A stretch of 64,000 nt of DNA. It comes from Amycolatopsis balhimycina FH 1894. Lineage in GTDB: Bacteria > Actinomycetota > Actinomycetes > Mycobacteriales > Pseudonocardiaceae. Position 1 is the first letter of the stretch; each line of letters begins with the position of its first letter. The position numbers and the translations under genes were made by a program. The stretch spans positions 10,305,508 to 10,369,507 of the forward strand of contig NZ_KB913037.1 in NCBI RefSeq assembly GCF_000384295.1, in the 5' to 3' direction. Below are positions 17,694 through 24,608 of the stretch, piece by piece. The notes beneath the pieces are model-generated. The model did no database searches. It was not told where the DNA came from and worked only from the letters and a program-made list of their open reading frames with translations.

Positions 17694-18241
17694 CGGAAAA
17701 CCTTGCCGAGCACCGGCAATCCGGCCAGCACGCTGCGGGACCCGGCCCGCACCCTGGCCGGGAGGCGGTCGCCGGCCGCCACCGCGCCCGCGTCCAGCCG
17801 CACCACGGCGACCGCCGCGGGATCCGGCAGCCCGGTTCCCGGCACCCCGAACCGCGCCGCCAGTTCGGCCGCTGCCAGGGGAACGCGTTCGTGCGCCTGG
17901 ACCGTGCCGCGGACGTCACCCTGCTGGAGTACCACCGGCGCGCCGTCGGCGAGACCGGGCAGGTCCGCCGCGGGCAACGCGACCACGAGCACCACCGCCT
18001 CGGCGGGCCGGCCCACGTCCCGGCCCGGGACGGCGAACGCGGTTCCCGTGCCGTAGAACGGCTCCGGGAGCGCGGCGAGGACGGCCATCAGCAGTCCGAG
18101 CACCCCCAGCACCAGCCACAGCCGCCGGAAGGCCCGGGGCCGGGCCGACGGCGGCAGGACGGCCGCCCACCGGCCGGTGCGGTGGTGTTCCAGCGCCTGA
18201 GCCCGGAAGATCGACCGGGGTTCGCCGGGTTCCTCGGCCAT
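17690..18241 (-). CDS. Truncated HlyD-like adaptor of the exporter
   Basis: A 183-residue protein. The N-terminus SIFRAQALEHHRTGRW resembles the cytoplasmic start of membrane-fusion proteins in NHLP/bacteriocin secretion systems. One membrane helix (about 43-60) follows, then a roughly 120-residue extracytoplasmic beta-rich region with a repeated VLQQGDVRGTV-like lipoyl/barrel pattern. Normal adaptors exceed 300 residues because of a long alpha-hairpin, which is missing here, consistent with a cell that lacks an outer membrane. It overlaps lanT by 4 bp. Confidence 0.65.
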   Translation of the reverse strand: MAEEPGEPRSIFRAQALEHHRTGRWAAVLPPSARPRAFRRLWLVLGVLGLLMAVLAALPEPFYGTGTAFAVPGRDVGRPAEAVVLVVALPAADLPGLADGAPVVLQQGDVRGTVQAHERVPLAAAELAARFGVPGTGLPDPAAVAVVRLDAGAVAAGDRLPARVRAGSRSVLAGLPVLGKVFR

Positions 18242-18262
18242 CTGTTCTCCCTTCGATCCGAG

Positions 18263-18296
18263 CGGCCCCGGCGGCGCGGGTGCGCCGCCGGGGCCG
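18263..18296 (-). terminator. GC-rich hairpin between precursor and exporter genes
   Basis: Arms 18263-18277 and 18282-18296 form a perfect 15-bp stem around GGGT, within the 64-bp gap between the precursor stop and the adaptor start. There is no U-run. Lantibiotic operons often place a partial terminator here, so that much precursor message and little exporter message is made. Attenuation is inferred from position and strength. Confidence 0.7.
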
Positions 18297-18305
18297 CGGC
18301 CACCG

Positions 18306-18500
18306 TTACTGCGTGGAGTTGCAGCTGCTCCAGCAGCAGGAGTCCAGCGCGGCGGCGCCGGCGATGAGGTCGTCGAGCGCCTCGTCGGTGAGCTCGATCA
18401 GGCCGGCCGGGTTGCCCGGCAGCACGGCCCGCTGCGCGGGGCCGAGGCTGTTCCGGAACTCTTCGTCCTTCCAGGACCGGATGATTTCGTGATCGGACAT
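18306..18500 (-). CDS. lanA: Mersacidin/lichenicidin-type lanthipeptide precursor
   Basis: A 64-residue precursor. The ATG at 18500 has GAGGAG 6 bases upstream, and the open frame upstream of it is not needed. The leader (1-49) begins MSDHEIIRSWKDEEFRNSLG and has NPAGLIELTDEAL, both typical of the mersacidin/lichenicidin family. It ends with a GA-type cleavage motif (IAGA, Gly48-Ala49). The predicted core is AALDSCCWSSCNSTQ: three Cys (55, 56, 60), four Ser and one Thr, so up to three thioether rings. It is the first gene of the minus-strand arm and lies 72 bases from a candidate SARP box. Confidence 0.9.
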   Translation of the reverse strand: MSDHEIIRSWKDEEFRNSLGPAQRAVLPGNPAGLIELTDEALDDLIAGAAALDSCCWSSCNSTQ

Positions 18501-19052
18501 GCGTTTCTCCTCGGTGCCGATGGGACGGCCGGATTGGCCGTCCACGCCTGCCGCGGTCACGATGCCGGGGAGTGGTGGGCAGCCGGTGGGCGAGCGGTCG
18601 GAGACCTGTGGCGAACAATGGGAAAGCGGGACGCGGTGATTTCCGTGAAGCCCGCCCGGATGCTTTTCGGCCGGCGTCCGGCGACGATCTTGAATTCGCG
18701 CCGGCGGGACGGCCCGGCGGGTGGAGTGGCTGCCGTGGCGCGATCGGGTTGCGTCGATCGGGTCATGCCTTGCTACGGCAGTCGGCCGAACGCGGGCGCG
18801 GTTGATCTTCGTTGCCCCTTGGGGCAGGCAAAGGGGAATTCCCGCTCCCGGCGCGGTGTCATCCGGCCGGTTGCCGTCCGGCGACGAACCCCGGCGGGGT
18901 CTTGACGGCGAATTGCGGCGTGGGCAATGTTTACCGCCGGGACGGCGGACGAACAGGGGAGGGCGGCACGGCATCGGGCACCTTCGCGCGAATATCTGAC
19001 GGAGCGCCGAATCATTCGGCGAGAAATGCACGTCTCGAACGAGGAGTCGAAC
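18501..19052. other. 552-bp divergent intergenic region between lanthipeptide and eCIS operons
   Basis: No convincing gene lies here. The short open frames have no Shine-Dalgarno or family resemblance. It must hold the promoters of both the precursor operon (minus) and the eCIS operon (plus). Visible elements are heptamer repeats at 18574-18602, a GGGAATTCCC palindrome at 18834-18843 and TTGACG at 18902-18907. The last could be a -35, but only a weak CAATGT lies 17 bp downstream. Confidence 0.6.
18574..18602 (-). promoter_or_regulatory. Candidate SARP box before the lanthipeptide precursor
   Basis: On the plus strand GGTGGGC (18574-18580), GGTGGGC (18585-18591) and GGTCGGA (18596-18602) stand at exactly 11-bp pitch. 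Read on the minus strand toward the precursor, CATCGT (18564-18559) lies 9 bp beyond the last repeat and fits nAnnnT. The untranslated leader would be about 50 bases. The heptamer differs from GTCGACG at the SARP gene's own promoter, which weakens the link. Confidence 0.45.
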
Positions 19053-20651
19053 ATGGCGGCGACCTACGGCGCCCCAGGGGTCTACATCGAGGAACGCCCG
19101 AGTGGGTCGATGCCGCTGCAGGGGGTCGGCACCGCGGTCGCGGCCTTCGTCGGCTTCACCGCGGCCTACCACGCCGAGGCCGGTGACCCGGCCGACCCGG
19201 ACGGGGTGAAACCGCAGCTGGTGACGAGCTGGCCGCAGTACGAACGGATCTACGGCGGGTTCGCGCCCGGCATCCTGTTGCCGCACGCGGTGAAGGGCTT
19301 CTTCGAGAACGGCGGGTCCACCTGCTACATCGTGCGCATTCCGGCCCCGGACGGGGCGGAGCGGCCCCGGCGGGTGCTGGTGTCCGGCGGCAAGCAGGAA
19401 ATCGAAACGCTGACCGTGGAGGCGCTCGACCCGGGGGTGAACTGCGAGGTCGTGATCGAACCGCCCGCACCGCCGGCGGAGGGCGAGGAACCCGCCGGGG
19501 GCGAGTTCACCCTGAAGGTCGTGGAAGACGGGCAGGTCAGGGAGGACTACCCGGCGGTCGGTCTCGGCCGCGGCCAGCGCGGTGTCGAGAAACTGGTCAA
19601 CGGGCACTCCAAGCTCATCCGGGTCGAGGTGCACAACGTCCCCGGCACGGCGCTGGCGGACCGGCTGCCCGCCCCCGGCCGGTACCCGATCGAGCCCGCC
19701 GCCCCGGCGGCGGCGAGCGTTTCACCGCAGGAGTTCGAAGGGTCCGAGGCGGCGCGTACCGGGTATTCGGGGCTCGCGGTCGCCGACACGGTCAGCATGG
19801 TCGCCATCCCCGACCTGATCACCCTCGCCACCCGCGACGACGGTTCGTTCGACGACGAGGTCTACCTGGCCGCGCAGGGACGGCTGGTGGACTGGTGCGA
19901 GCGCAGCCGGACGAAGATGGCGATCCTCGACGCACCGCCCGGCCTCGATGCGCAACGCGCCCTGGAATGGCGGTCCGCGCTCGGCAAGGACAGCGCGTTC
20001 GGCGCCGCGTACTACCCGCACCTGGTGGTGCCGAACCCGCTCACCCGTCCGGGTTCGACGAACGGCGACCGCTTCCTCACCGTGCCGCCGAGCGGGCACG
20101 TCGCCGGGGTCTGGGCGCGGACGGACGGCAGCCGCGGCGTGTGGAAGGCACCGGCCAACGAGGTTTGCCGCGGCGTCGCGCGGCTCGCGAACGACGTGAC
20201 CGACGGCGAGCAGGACCTGCTCAACCCCGCGCAGGTCAACTGCATCCGGTCCTTCGGGGCCAACGGGATCCGGGTCTGGGGCGCGCGCACCCTCGCGGCG
20301 ACCGACCAGAGCTGGCGCTACATCAACGTGCGGCGGCTGTTCATCTTCATCGAGGAGACGATCCGGCGCGGGACGCAGTGGGTGGTGTTCGAGCCGAACG
20401 ACAGCGACCTGTGGGCGCGGGTCCGGCGCACCGTCGCGGCGTTCCTGCACGGCCTGTGGATGCAGGGCGCCCTGGTCGGGGCCACTCCCGACCAGGCCTT
20501 CTACATCCTGTGCGACGAGTCCAACAACCCGGAGTCGTCGGTGAGCGAAGGAAAACTGGTCGTCGACGTCGGGCTCGCCCCGGTGAAGCCGGCCGAGTTC
20601 GTCGTGTTCCGGATCAGCCAGTGGCAGGGCGGCGCCGCGACATCCGAATAG
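19053..20651 (+). CDS. eCIS contractile sheath protein
   Basis: A 532-residue phage-tail-sheath family protein; it polymerises around the inner tube and contracts to drive it forward. The N-terminus YGAPGVYIEERPSGSMPLQG is diagnostic, with VAAFVGFTA, then a variable insertion (about 90-240). The conserved C-terminal domain has GIRVWGARTLA, WRYINVRRLFIFIEETIRRG and FEPNDSDLWARVRRTV. ATG 19053 follows GAGGAG; an in-frame ATG at 19026 is less likely. It is the only sheath gene in the window and the first gene of the eCIS operon. Confidence 0.95.
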   Translation: MAATYGAPGVYIEERPSGSMPLQGVGTAVAAFVGFTAAYHAEAGDPADPDGVKPQLVTSWPQYERIYGGFAPGILLPHAVKGFFENGGSTCYIVRIPAPDGAERPRRVLVSGGKQEIETLTVEALDPGVNCEVVIEPPAPPAEGEEPAGGEFTLKVVEDGQVREDYPAVGLGRGQRGVEKLVNGHSKLIRVEVHNVPGTALADRLPAPGRYPIEPAAPAAASVSPQEFEGSEAARTGYSGLAVADTVSMVAIPDLITLATRDDGSFDDEVYLAAQGRLVDWCERSRTKMAILDAPPGLDAQRALEWRSALGKDSAFGAAYYPHLVVPNPLTRPGSTNGDRFLTVPPSGHVAGVWARTDGSRGVWKAPANEVCRGVARLANDVTDGEQDLLNPAQVNCIRSFGANGIRVWGARTLAATDQSWRYINVRRLFIFIEETIRRGTQWVVFEPNDSDLWARVRRTVAAFLHGLWMQGALVGATPDQAFYILCDESNNPESSVSEGKLVVDVGLAPVKPAEFVVFRISQWQGGAATSE

Positions 20652-20700
20652 CGGACGTCGGAACAGCGCGCGTCGGAACAGCTCCCGGAAGGAGTAGCAA

Positions 20701-21132
20701 GTGCCGGATCTGGCGACGACGTCGGTCTTCGTGCTGGAGATCGACAGTGTCGAGATGGGGAGTTTCCGCAAGGTCTCCGGGATCGAGTCGGAGACCGAGA
20801 CGATCGAGTACAAGGAGGTCACCAAGGACGGCCGGATGATCATCCGCAAGCAGCCGGGCGCGATGAAGTGGTCCGACATCACCCTGGAGCGCCGGATCGA
20901 CAGCTCGCACTCGCTGTGGGAGTGGCGCAAGGAAGTGATCGAGGGCGACATCGACAAGGCCCGCCGGCACGGGTCGATCGTCGCCAAGAACTCCAAGATG
21001 GAGGAGGTCGCCCGGTGGAACTTCACCGACGGGTGGCCGTCCAAGTGGACCGGCGCGGACTTCGACGCCGGCGCCAACGACGTCGCGACCGAGAAGGTCG
21101 TCATCACCCACGAAGGCCTGGTCCGCGCGTGA
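20701..21132 (+). CDS. eCIS inner tube protein (Afp1-like)
   Basis: A 143-residue phage tail tube/Hcp-like protein that stacks as rings inside the sheath. Motifs: VFVLEIDSVEMGSFRKVSGIESE at the start, KWSDITLERRIDSSHSLWEWRKEV and a C-terminal WPSKWTGADFDAGANDVATEKV. GTG 20701 has AAGGAG 7 bases upstream. It overlaps the next gene by 4 bp (GTGA). A second tube-like protein at 21645 shares this layout. Confidence 0.93.
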   Translation: MPDLATTSVFVLEIDSVEMGSFRKVSGIESETETIEYKEVTKDGRMIIRKQPGAMKWSDITLERRIDSSHSLWEWRKEVIEGDIDKARRHGSIVAKNSKMEEVARWNFTDGWPSKWTGADFDAGANDVATEKVVITHEGLVRA

Positions 21133-21485
21133 GCCTGCACACCGAATACCCCTTCACCCTGCCGAAGGGCTATGTGGACGACGAGGGCTCGCTGCACCGC
21201 ACCGGGGTCATGCGGCTGGCCTGCGCCCGCGACGAGATCGAGCCGCTGCGCGACCCCCGGGTCAAGGAGAACGAGGCCTACGCGACGGTGATCGTCCTGG
21301 CGAAGGTGATCACCGAGCTCGGCGACATCGCCCAGGTGACGCCGAAGGTGGTCGAGAAGCTGTTCGTCAGCGACTACCAGTACCTGCAGGACTTCTACCG
21401 GATCATCAACTTCGGGGACGCGAGCATCCTGGAGACGCTGGAGCCGGGCAGCCCTTTCCCGCAGGAGGTGCTGGCGGTGGACTAG
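21129..21485 (+). CDS. Tail-assembly-chaperone-like eCIS protein, frameshift donor
   Basis: A 118-residue protein beginning MSLHTEYPFTLPKGYVDDEG at the GTG overlapping the tube stop. Its position after the tube gene and its composition match small phage tail assembly proteins of eCIS clusters. Near its 3' end lies the heptamer CCCTTTC in the phase needed for -1 slippage, and the open -1 frame beyond encodes a helical domain without its own start codon. The 118-residue form and a 180-residue extended form may both be made, as for phage tail chaperones. Confidence 0.75.
   Translation: MSLHTEYPFTLPKGYVDDEGSLHRTGVMRLACARDEIEPLRDPRVKENEAYATVIVLAKVITELGDIAQVTPKVVEKLFVSDYQYLQDFYRIINFGDASILETLEPGSPFPQEVLAVD
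21452..21458 (+). promoter_or_regulatory. Candidate -1 ribosomal slippery site
   Basis: C CCT TTC in the zero frame is a canonical X XXY YYZ heptamer (X=C, Y=U). GGAG at 21440-21443, 8 bases upstream, could act as a stimulatory internal Shine-Dalgarno. Slippage makes the ribosome continue at CCC 21458-21460 and reach the stop at 21670. No downstream RNA structure was worked out. Confidence 0.5.
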
Positions 21486-21670
21486 CGCGCTACGCCGTCG
21501 ACGAGCTCTGGCGGGAGGTCGCGTACCTGGCCTACCACCTGCACTGGGGCCTGGACCAGCTGCTGGACCTCGAACACGGCGACCGGATCAGGCTGCTCAC
21601 CGAGGTCGGCGGATTGAACGAACGGTTCTGGCAGGGGGTGGAAGGTGACCGGGACGGCACGCACGCCTGA
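21458..21670 (+). CDS. DUF6760-like helical domain read in the -1 frame
   Basis: A 70-codon reading frame with the core RYAVDELWREVAYLAYHLHW followed by LDQLLDLEHGDRIRLLTEV. This resembles the small DUF6760-type protein found at this position in many eCIS clusters. Scanning upstream in this frame for about 115 bases (from 21371) finds no ATG, GTG or TTG. A strong AGGAGG (21463-21468) precedes only a GTG in the wrong frame that stops after two codons. Translation therefore probably depends on the slippery site, giving 110+70=180 residues. A non-standard start, or a decayed or misread start, are alternatives. The end overlaps the next gene by 26 bp. Confidence 0.6.
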   Translation, partial: PAGGAGGGLARYAVDELWREVAYLAYHLHWGLDQLLDLEHGDRIRLLTEVGGLNERFWQGVEGDRDGTHA

Positions 21671-22106
21671 CCCGCCGTTCACCGGCCGGTTCGTGTTCCT
21701 GGTGGACGGCCTGACGATCGGCGCGTTCACCGAGGTGTCGGGACTGTCGGTGCAGATCGACACCGAGGAGCTGGCCGAGGGCGGCCAGAACCACTACACG
21801 CACAAGCTGCCCGGCCGGATGAAGTGGCCGAACCTCGTGCTCAAACGCGGGATCACCGATTCGGACAACCTGTTCGAGTGGTTCGCCAAGTGCTCCGGCG
21901 ACGGGTTCGCGAAGGAGGACAACCGGCTCGAGCGGCTCGGCGGTTCGGTGAAGCTGCTGGACACCAAGGGCCAGACGGTACGCCGGTGGAGCTTCGTCGA
22001 GGCCTACCCGGTGAAGTGGACCGGACCACGGCTGGCGGCGTCCTCCCGTGATCTCGCCGTCGAGGAGCTGGAGGTGTGCCACTGTGGCTTCAAACCGGAG
22101 AAGTAA
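21645..22106 (+). CDS. Second eCIS tube-like protein (Afp5-like)
   Basis: A 153-residue tail tube family protein: PPFTGRFVFLVDGLTIGAFTEVSGLSVQ, MKWPNLVLKRGITDSDNLFEWF and VKWTGPRLAASSRDLAVEELEV. It is similar in plan to the tube at 20701 but more divergent, as expected of an Afp5-type protein that joins tube and spike/baseplate. GTG 21645 follows GGAAG. It overlaps the -1 frame ORF upstream and the DUF4157-like gene downstream. Confidence 0.9.
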   Translation: MTGTARTPDPPFTGRFVFLVDGLTIGAFTEVSGLSVQIDTEELAEGGQNHYTHKLPGRMKWPNLVLKRGITDSDNLFEWFAKCSGDGFAKEDNRLERLGGSVKLLDTKGQTVRRWSFVEAYPVKWTGPRLAASSRDLAVEELEVCHCGFKPEK

Positions 22107-23940
22107 CCCTGGTGGTGCGGCGCGTGGACGGCTCTCCCGCGTGACCCGCCGGCTGCTGCCGGTCCGTGCGCGGACCGGGCACCGGCCGGGTGGCGGGGTG
22201 GCCGCGTTGCCGGTGCGGCCGCCTTGGTGGCGCGTGGTCGCCCGATGGCTGGTGGCCCGGCTGAGCCCGGGTGGGGAGCCTCGCCGGACGACGGCTTCCG
22301 GGCGATCGGCTCCGAAACCCCTGCTGCCCCGGACGATCGACCTCACCTCCCAGCGGGAGACCCCGGGCATCGGGAGCCCGGTGCCGCGCTTGGTGACGGG
22401 ACGCGCTCTCGTTTCCCGGTCGCGAACGGCCTCGCCCGGCACGGTTTTGCCGGGCGTGGGTTCGGCGCGCGCGGCTTCGGCGGGCGCGGTTTTGCCGGGC
22501 GTGGGCTCGGTCGGCGCGGTTCGGGTGAGCGCGGTGTCGGCTGGCGCGAATCGGGCTGGAATGGCTTCGGCAAGGCCGGTCACGTCCGAGGCAGCTGGAG
22601 TGGACTCGGCGAACACCGCCTCGTCGGCGGGATTTTCAGCCGGTTTGGCCGGGAGGGTTTCGGCCGGAGGCCGAACGGGGGTCGCCTTGTCCGGCGCGGC
22701 TTTGGCCCGCAGGAGCCTGGCTGCGGCGGACTCGGCCGGAGGAACTCCTGCCCGCCCGGCTTCGGCCGGATTGACCTCGGCTGCGCGGGATCGAGCGGCC
22801 TCCGCGAGAGGGATTCTGCCTGCTGCTCGCGCTTCGGTAAGCGTGGGCTCGGTGCGGGAACCGGCGGCCGCCGGTCCGGCGAGAGGAATCCCGGTCGGCG
22901 CGGGTCCGGCTGGAATGACCTTGGTTGCGCGGGCCCGGGCAGCAGGGGCTGCGAGTGGGATCTTGCCCGGCGCTCGCCGCGCTTCGGCAAGTGTGGGCCT
23001 GGTGCGGAAGCCGGCCGCTGCCGGTTCGGCGAGAGGAATCCCGGTCGGCGCGGGGTCGGCCGGAATGGCCTCGGTGGCACGGGATCGGGCAGCCGCAGCC
23101 TCCGCGCGGAGGATCTTGCCCGGCGCTCGCGCTTCGGCAAGCGTGGCCTCGGGAACCGGCGATGAGCGTCTCCTCGCCGCACCGGCGTCCGGGCTGCGGA
23201 CGGTTCGCCGGGCCGTCGACGAGCCCGCGCGGGAACCGCGGACCGCCGAACAGCGCTGGCGGGCGGCCGTCGCGCGGCAGCCGCTGGAGACGCCCCGGGC
23301 GTTCCCCGCCGCCTTCCGTCCGATGGTCGCCGGGCTGACCGGAAGCGGCTCCCGTGTGCGGTACACCACCGGCCCGCGCACCCGGGCCGCGCTCGCCGCC
23401 GCCGGTGCGCTGGGCGCGACCACCGGCAGCACCGTGCACCTCAGCGCGCCGCCGGACACCCGGCCGTCCTCGATCGGTGTGCTGGCGCACGAACTCGCGC
23501 ACGCCCGGCGGCCCGTCGGCAGGCCACGGTTCCTGCTGGGACTGCCCAGTGGTGCGGCCGACGAGGAAGAACGCGCCGCGCAGGCCGTCGGGGACCGCGC
23601 GGCCCGGACGGTCTCCGCCGGCGTCGTCGACGGCCTGCCGGTCGGCGGTGCGGGCACGGCCGGAGTCGTGGACGTCGCGACGCAGGCCGCGCGATCCGCG
23701 GTGGCCGAGCACGCGGCCGAGCAGCTGACCCAAGCCCGCCAGGCGAGCGAAGCGGTGGACACCGTCAGCGAGGCAGCCGGAGAAGCCCGAGCCACGGCCG
23801 GGCACGCGGTGGCCGAGGCGGCCACGACTGTCGCAAAGGGACCGTCCGGTGTCGATCTCGACCGGATCGCCGAGGCGCTGGAAGAGCGGGTGCTGCGGCA
23901 GCTCGAGCGCCGCGGCGGCCGGTACTCGGGGGTGTTCTGA
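22084..23940 (+). CDS. DUF4157-like eCIS protein with repeat region
   Basis: A 618-residue protein; GTG 22084 follows GGAGGTG and overlaps the tube gene by 23 bp (alternative GTG 22141). The N-terminal 110 residues are Arg/Pro-rich. About 120-370 is Ala/Gly/Ser/Arg-rich low complexity with some 2.5 copies of a 50-residue unit (PAAAGxARGIPVGAG). The C-terminal part has a DUF4157-like HExxH site (HELAH, residues 469-473) and a helical tail reaching the stop. DUF4157 is the commonest accessory domain of eCIS loci and often marks loaded proteins or processing proteases. It overlaps the next gene (TGATG). Confidence 0.75.
   Translation: MASNRRSNPGGAARGRLSRVTRRLLPVRARTGHRPGGGVAALPVRPPWWRVVARWLVARLSPGGEPRRTTASGRSAPKPLLPRTIDLTSQRETPGIGSPVPRLVTGRALVSRSRTASPGTVLPGVGSARAASAGAVLPGVGSVGAVRVSAVSAGANRAGMASARPVTSEAAGVDSANTASSAGFSAGLAGRVSAGGRTGVALSGAALARRSLAAADSAGGTPARPASAGLTSAARDRAASARGILPAARASVSVGSVREPAAAGPARGIPVGAGPAGMTLVARARAAGAASGILPGARRASASVGLVRKPAAAGSARGIPVGAGSAGMASVARDRAAAASARRILPGARASASVASGTGDERLLAAPASGLRTVRRAVDEPAREPRTAEQRWRAAVARQPLETPRAFPAAFRPMVAGLTGSGSRVRYTTGPRTRAALAAAGALGATTGSTVHLSAPPDTRPSSIGVLAHELAHARRPVGRPRFLLGLPSGAADEEERAAQAVGDRAARTVSAGVVDGLPVGGAGTAGVVDVATQAARSAVAEHAAEQLTQARQASEAVDTVSEAAGEARATAGHAVAEAATTVAKGPSGVDLDRIAEALEERVLRQLERRGGRYSGVF
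22810..23155 (+). repeat. In-frame degenerate tandem repeats, period about 150 bp
   Basis: About 2.5 degenerate copies encode the pattern RAAxxARGILPxARASxSVGxVRxPAAAGxARGI and onward. The region upstream (22430-22800) is also rich in short GGCTTCGG/GGGCGCGG-like units. Length is a multiple of three and the protein frame stays open, so this is a repeat within a coding sequence and likely to vary in copy number among strains. Confidence 0.6.
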
Positions 23941-24608
23941 TGTCCGCTCCGGTGAAGGCCTACCTGCAGATCGAGGGCGGCGGGCGGATCGAGTGCATGT
24001 TCAACCCCGCCGAGCTCACCATCGCGAAGTCCAACACCTGGAGCTCGAAGGAGGCCAAGGGCAAGAACGCGCCGGAGCTGCGGTTCCAGGCCGGCCAGTC
24101 GGCGACACTGACCATGAGCCTGACCTTCGACACGACCCGCACCGGTGACCCGGTCACCCAGCACACGGACCAGCTGCTGGGCCTGATGAAGGTCGACCCG
24201 AAGCTCTCCGGCTCCGATCGCGGGCGCAACTCCGCCCGCCCGCCGTGGGTCGAGTTCCACTGGGGCGCCACCTACTCCTTCAAGGCCGTCGTCGAACGCC
24301 TGCAGATGCGGTTCACCTACTTCGCCGGCAGCGGGACGCCGTTGCGTGCCAAGGCCGACGTGTCGCTGAAGCAGTGGAAGGACGAGGCCCAGCTGCCGCT
24401 GCAGAACCCGACGTCGTCGACGCCGTCGCTGCACACCGTCCACCAGCTGCTGCCCGGGGAGACGCTGGACCGGATCGCCGCCGCGGCCTACGGCGACCCG
24501 ACCCGGTGGCGGGTCATCGCCGAGGCCAACGGCATCCTCGACCCGTTGCGGCTGCCCGAAGGCGTCTCGCTGGCCGTGCCCGAGCTCGAGGTGCGCCACC
24601 GTGACTGA
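23940..24608 (+). CDS. LysM-containing eCIS tube/baseplate protein (Afp7-like)
   Basis: A 222-residue protein. The N-terminal contractile-injection tube-protein domain (about 1-155) begins VKAYLQIEGGGRIECMFNPAEL, which is diagnostic. The C-terminal LysM-like domain (about 162-218) has HTVHQLLPGETLDRIAAAAYGDPTRWRVIAEANGI. In eCIS and phage, this protein connects the tube to the spike and baseplate hub. The stop overlaps the spike gene by 8 bp. Confidence 0.92.
   Translation: MSAPVKAYLQIEGGGRIECMFNPAELTIAKSNTWSSKEAKGKNAPELRFQAGQSATLTMSLTFDTTRTGDPVTQHTDQLLGLMKVDPKLSGSDRGRNSARPPWVEFHWGATYSFKAVVERLQMRFTYFAGSGTPLRAKADVSLKQWKDEAQLPLQNPTSSTPSLHTVHQLLPGETLDRIAAAAYGDPTRWRVIAEANGILDPLRLPEGVSLAVPELEVRHRD

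Noticed and set aside
18557..18766. A 69-residue minus-strand ORF upstream of the precursor as a second peptide gene
   Set aside because: No ribosome site, no leader motif, no Cys, and it overlaps the region needed for the precursor promoter.
18902..18930. TTGACG promoter for the eCIS operon
   Set aside because: The spacing is right but the -10 (CAATGT) matches poorly, so it is noted only within the intergenic entry.
18306..19634. A 442-residue minus-strand protein ending with the lanthipeptide precursor
   Set aside because: The upstream part is antisense to the sheath gene and lacks protein-like character; the precursor ATG at 18500 has a strong ribosome site and a family-typical leader start.
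22430..23155. Possible CRISPR array or minisatellite
   Set aside because: Units are degenerate, differ in spacing, keep the protein frame and lack unique spacers, so this is repetitive coding sequence.
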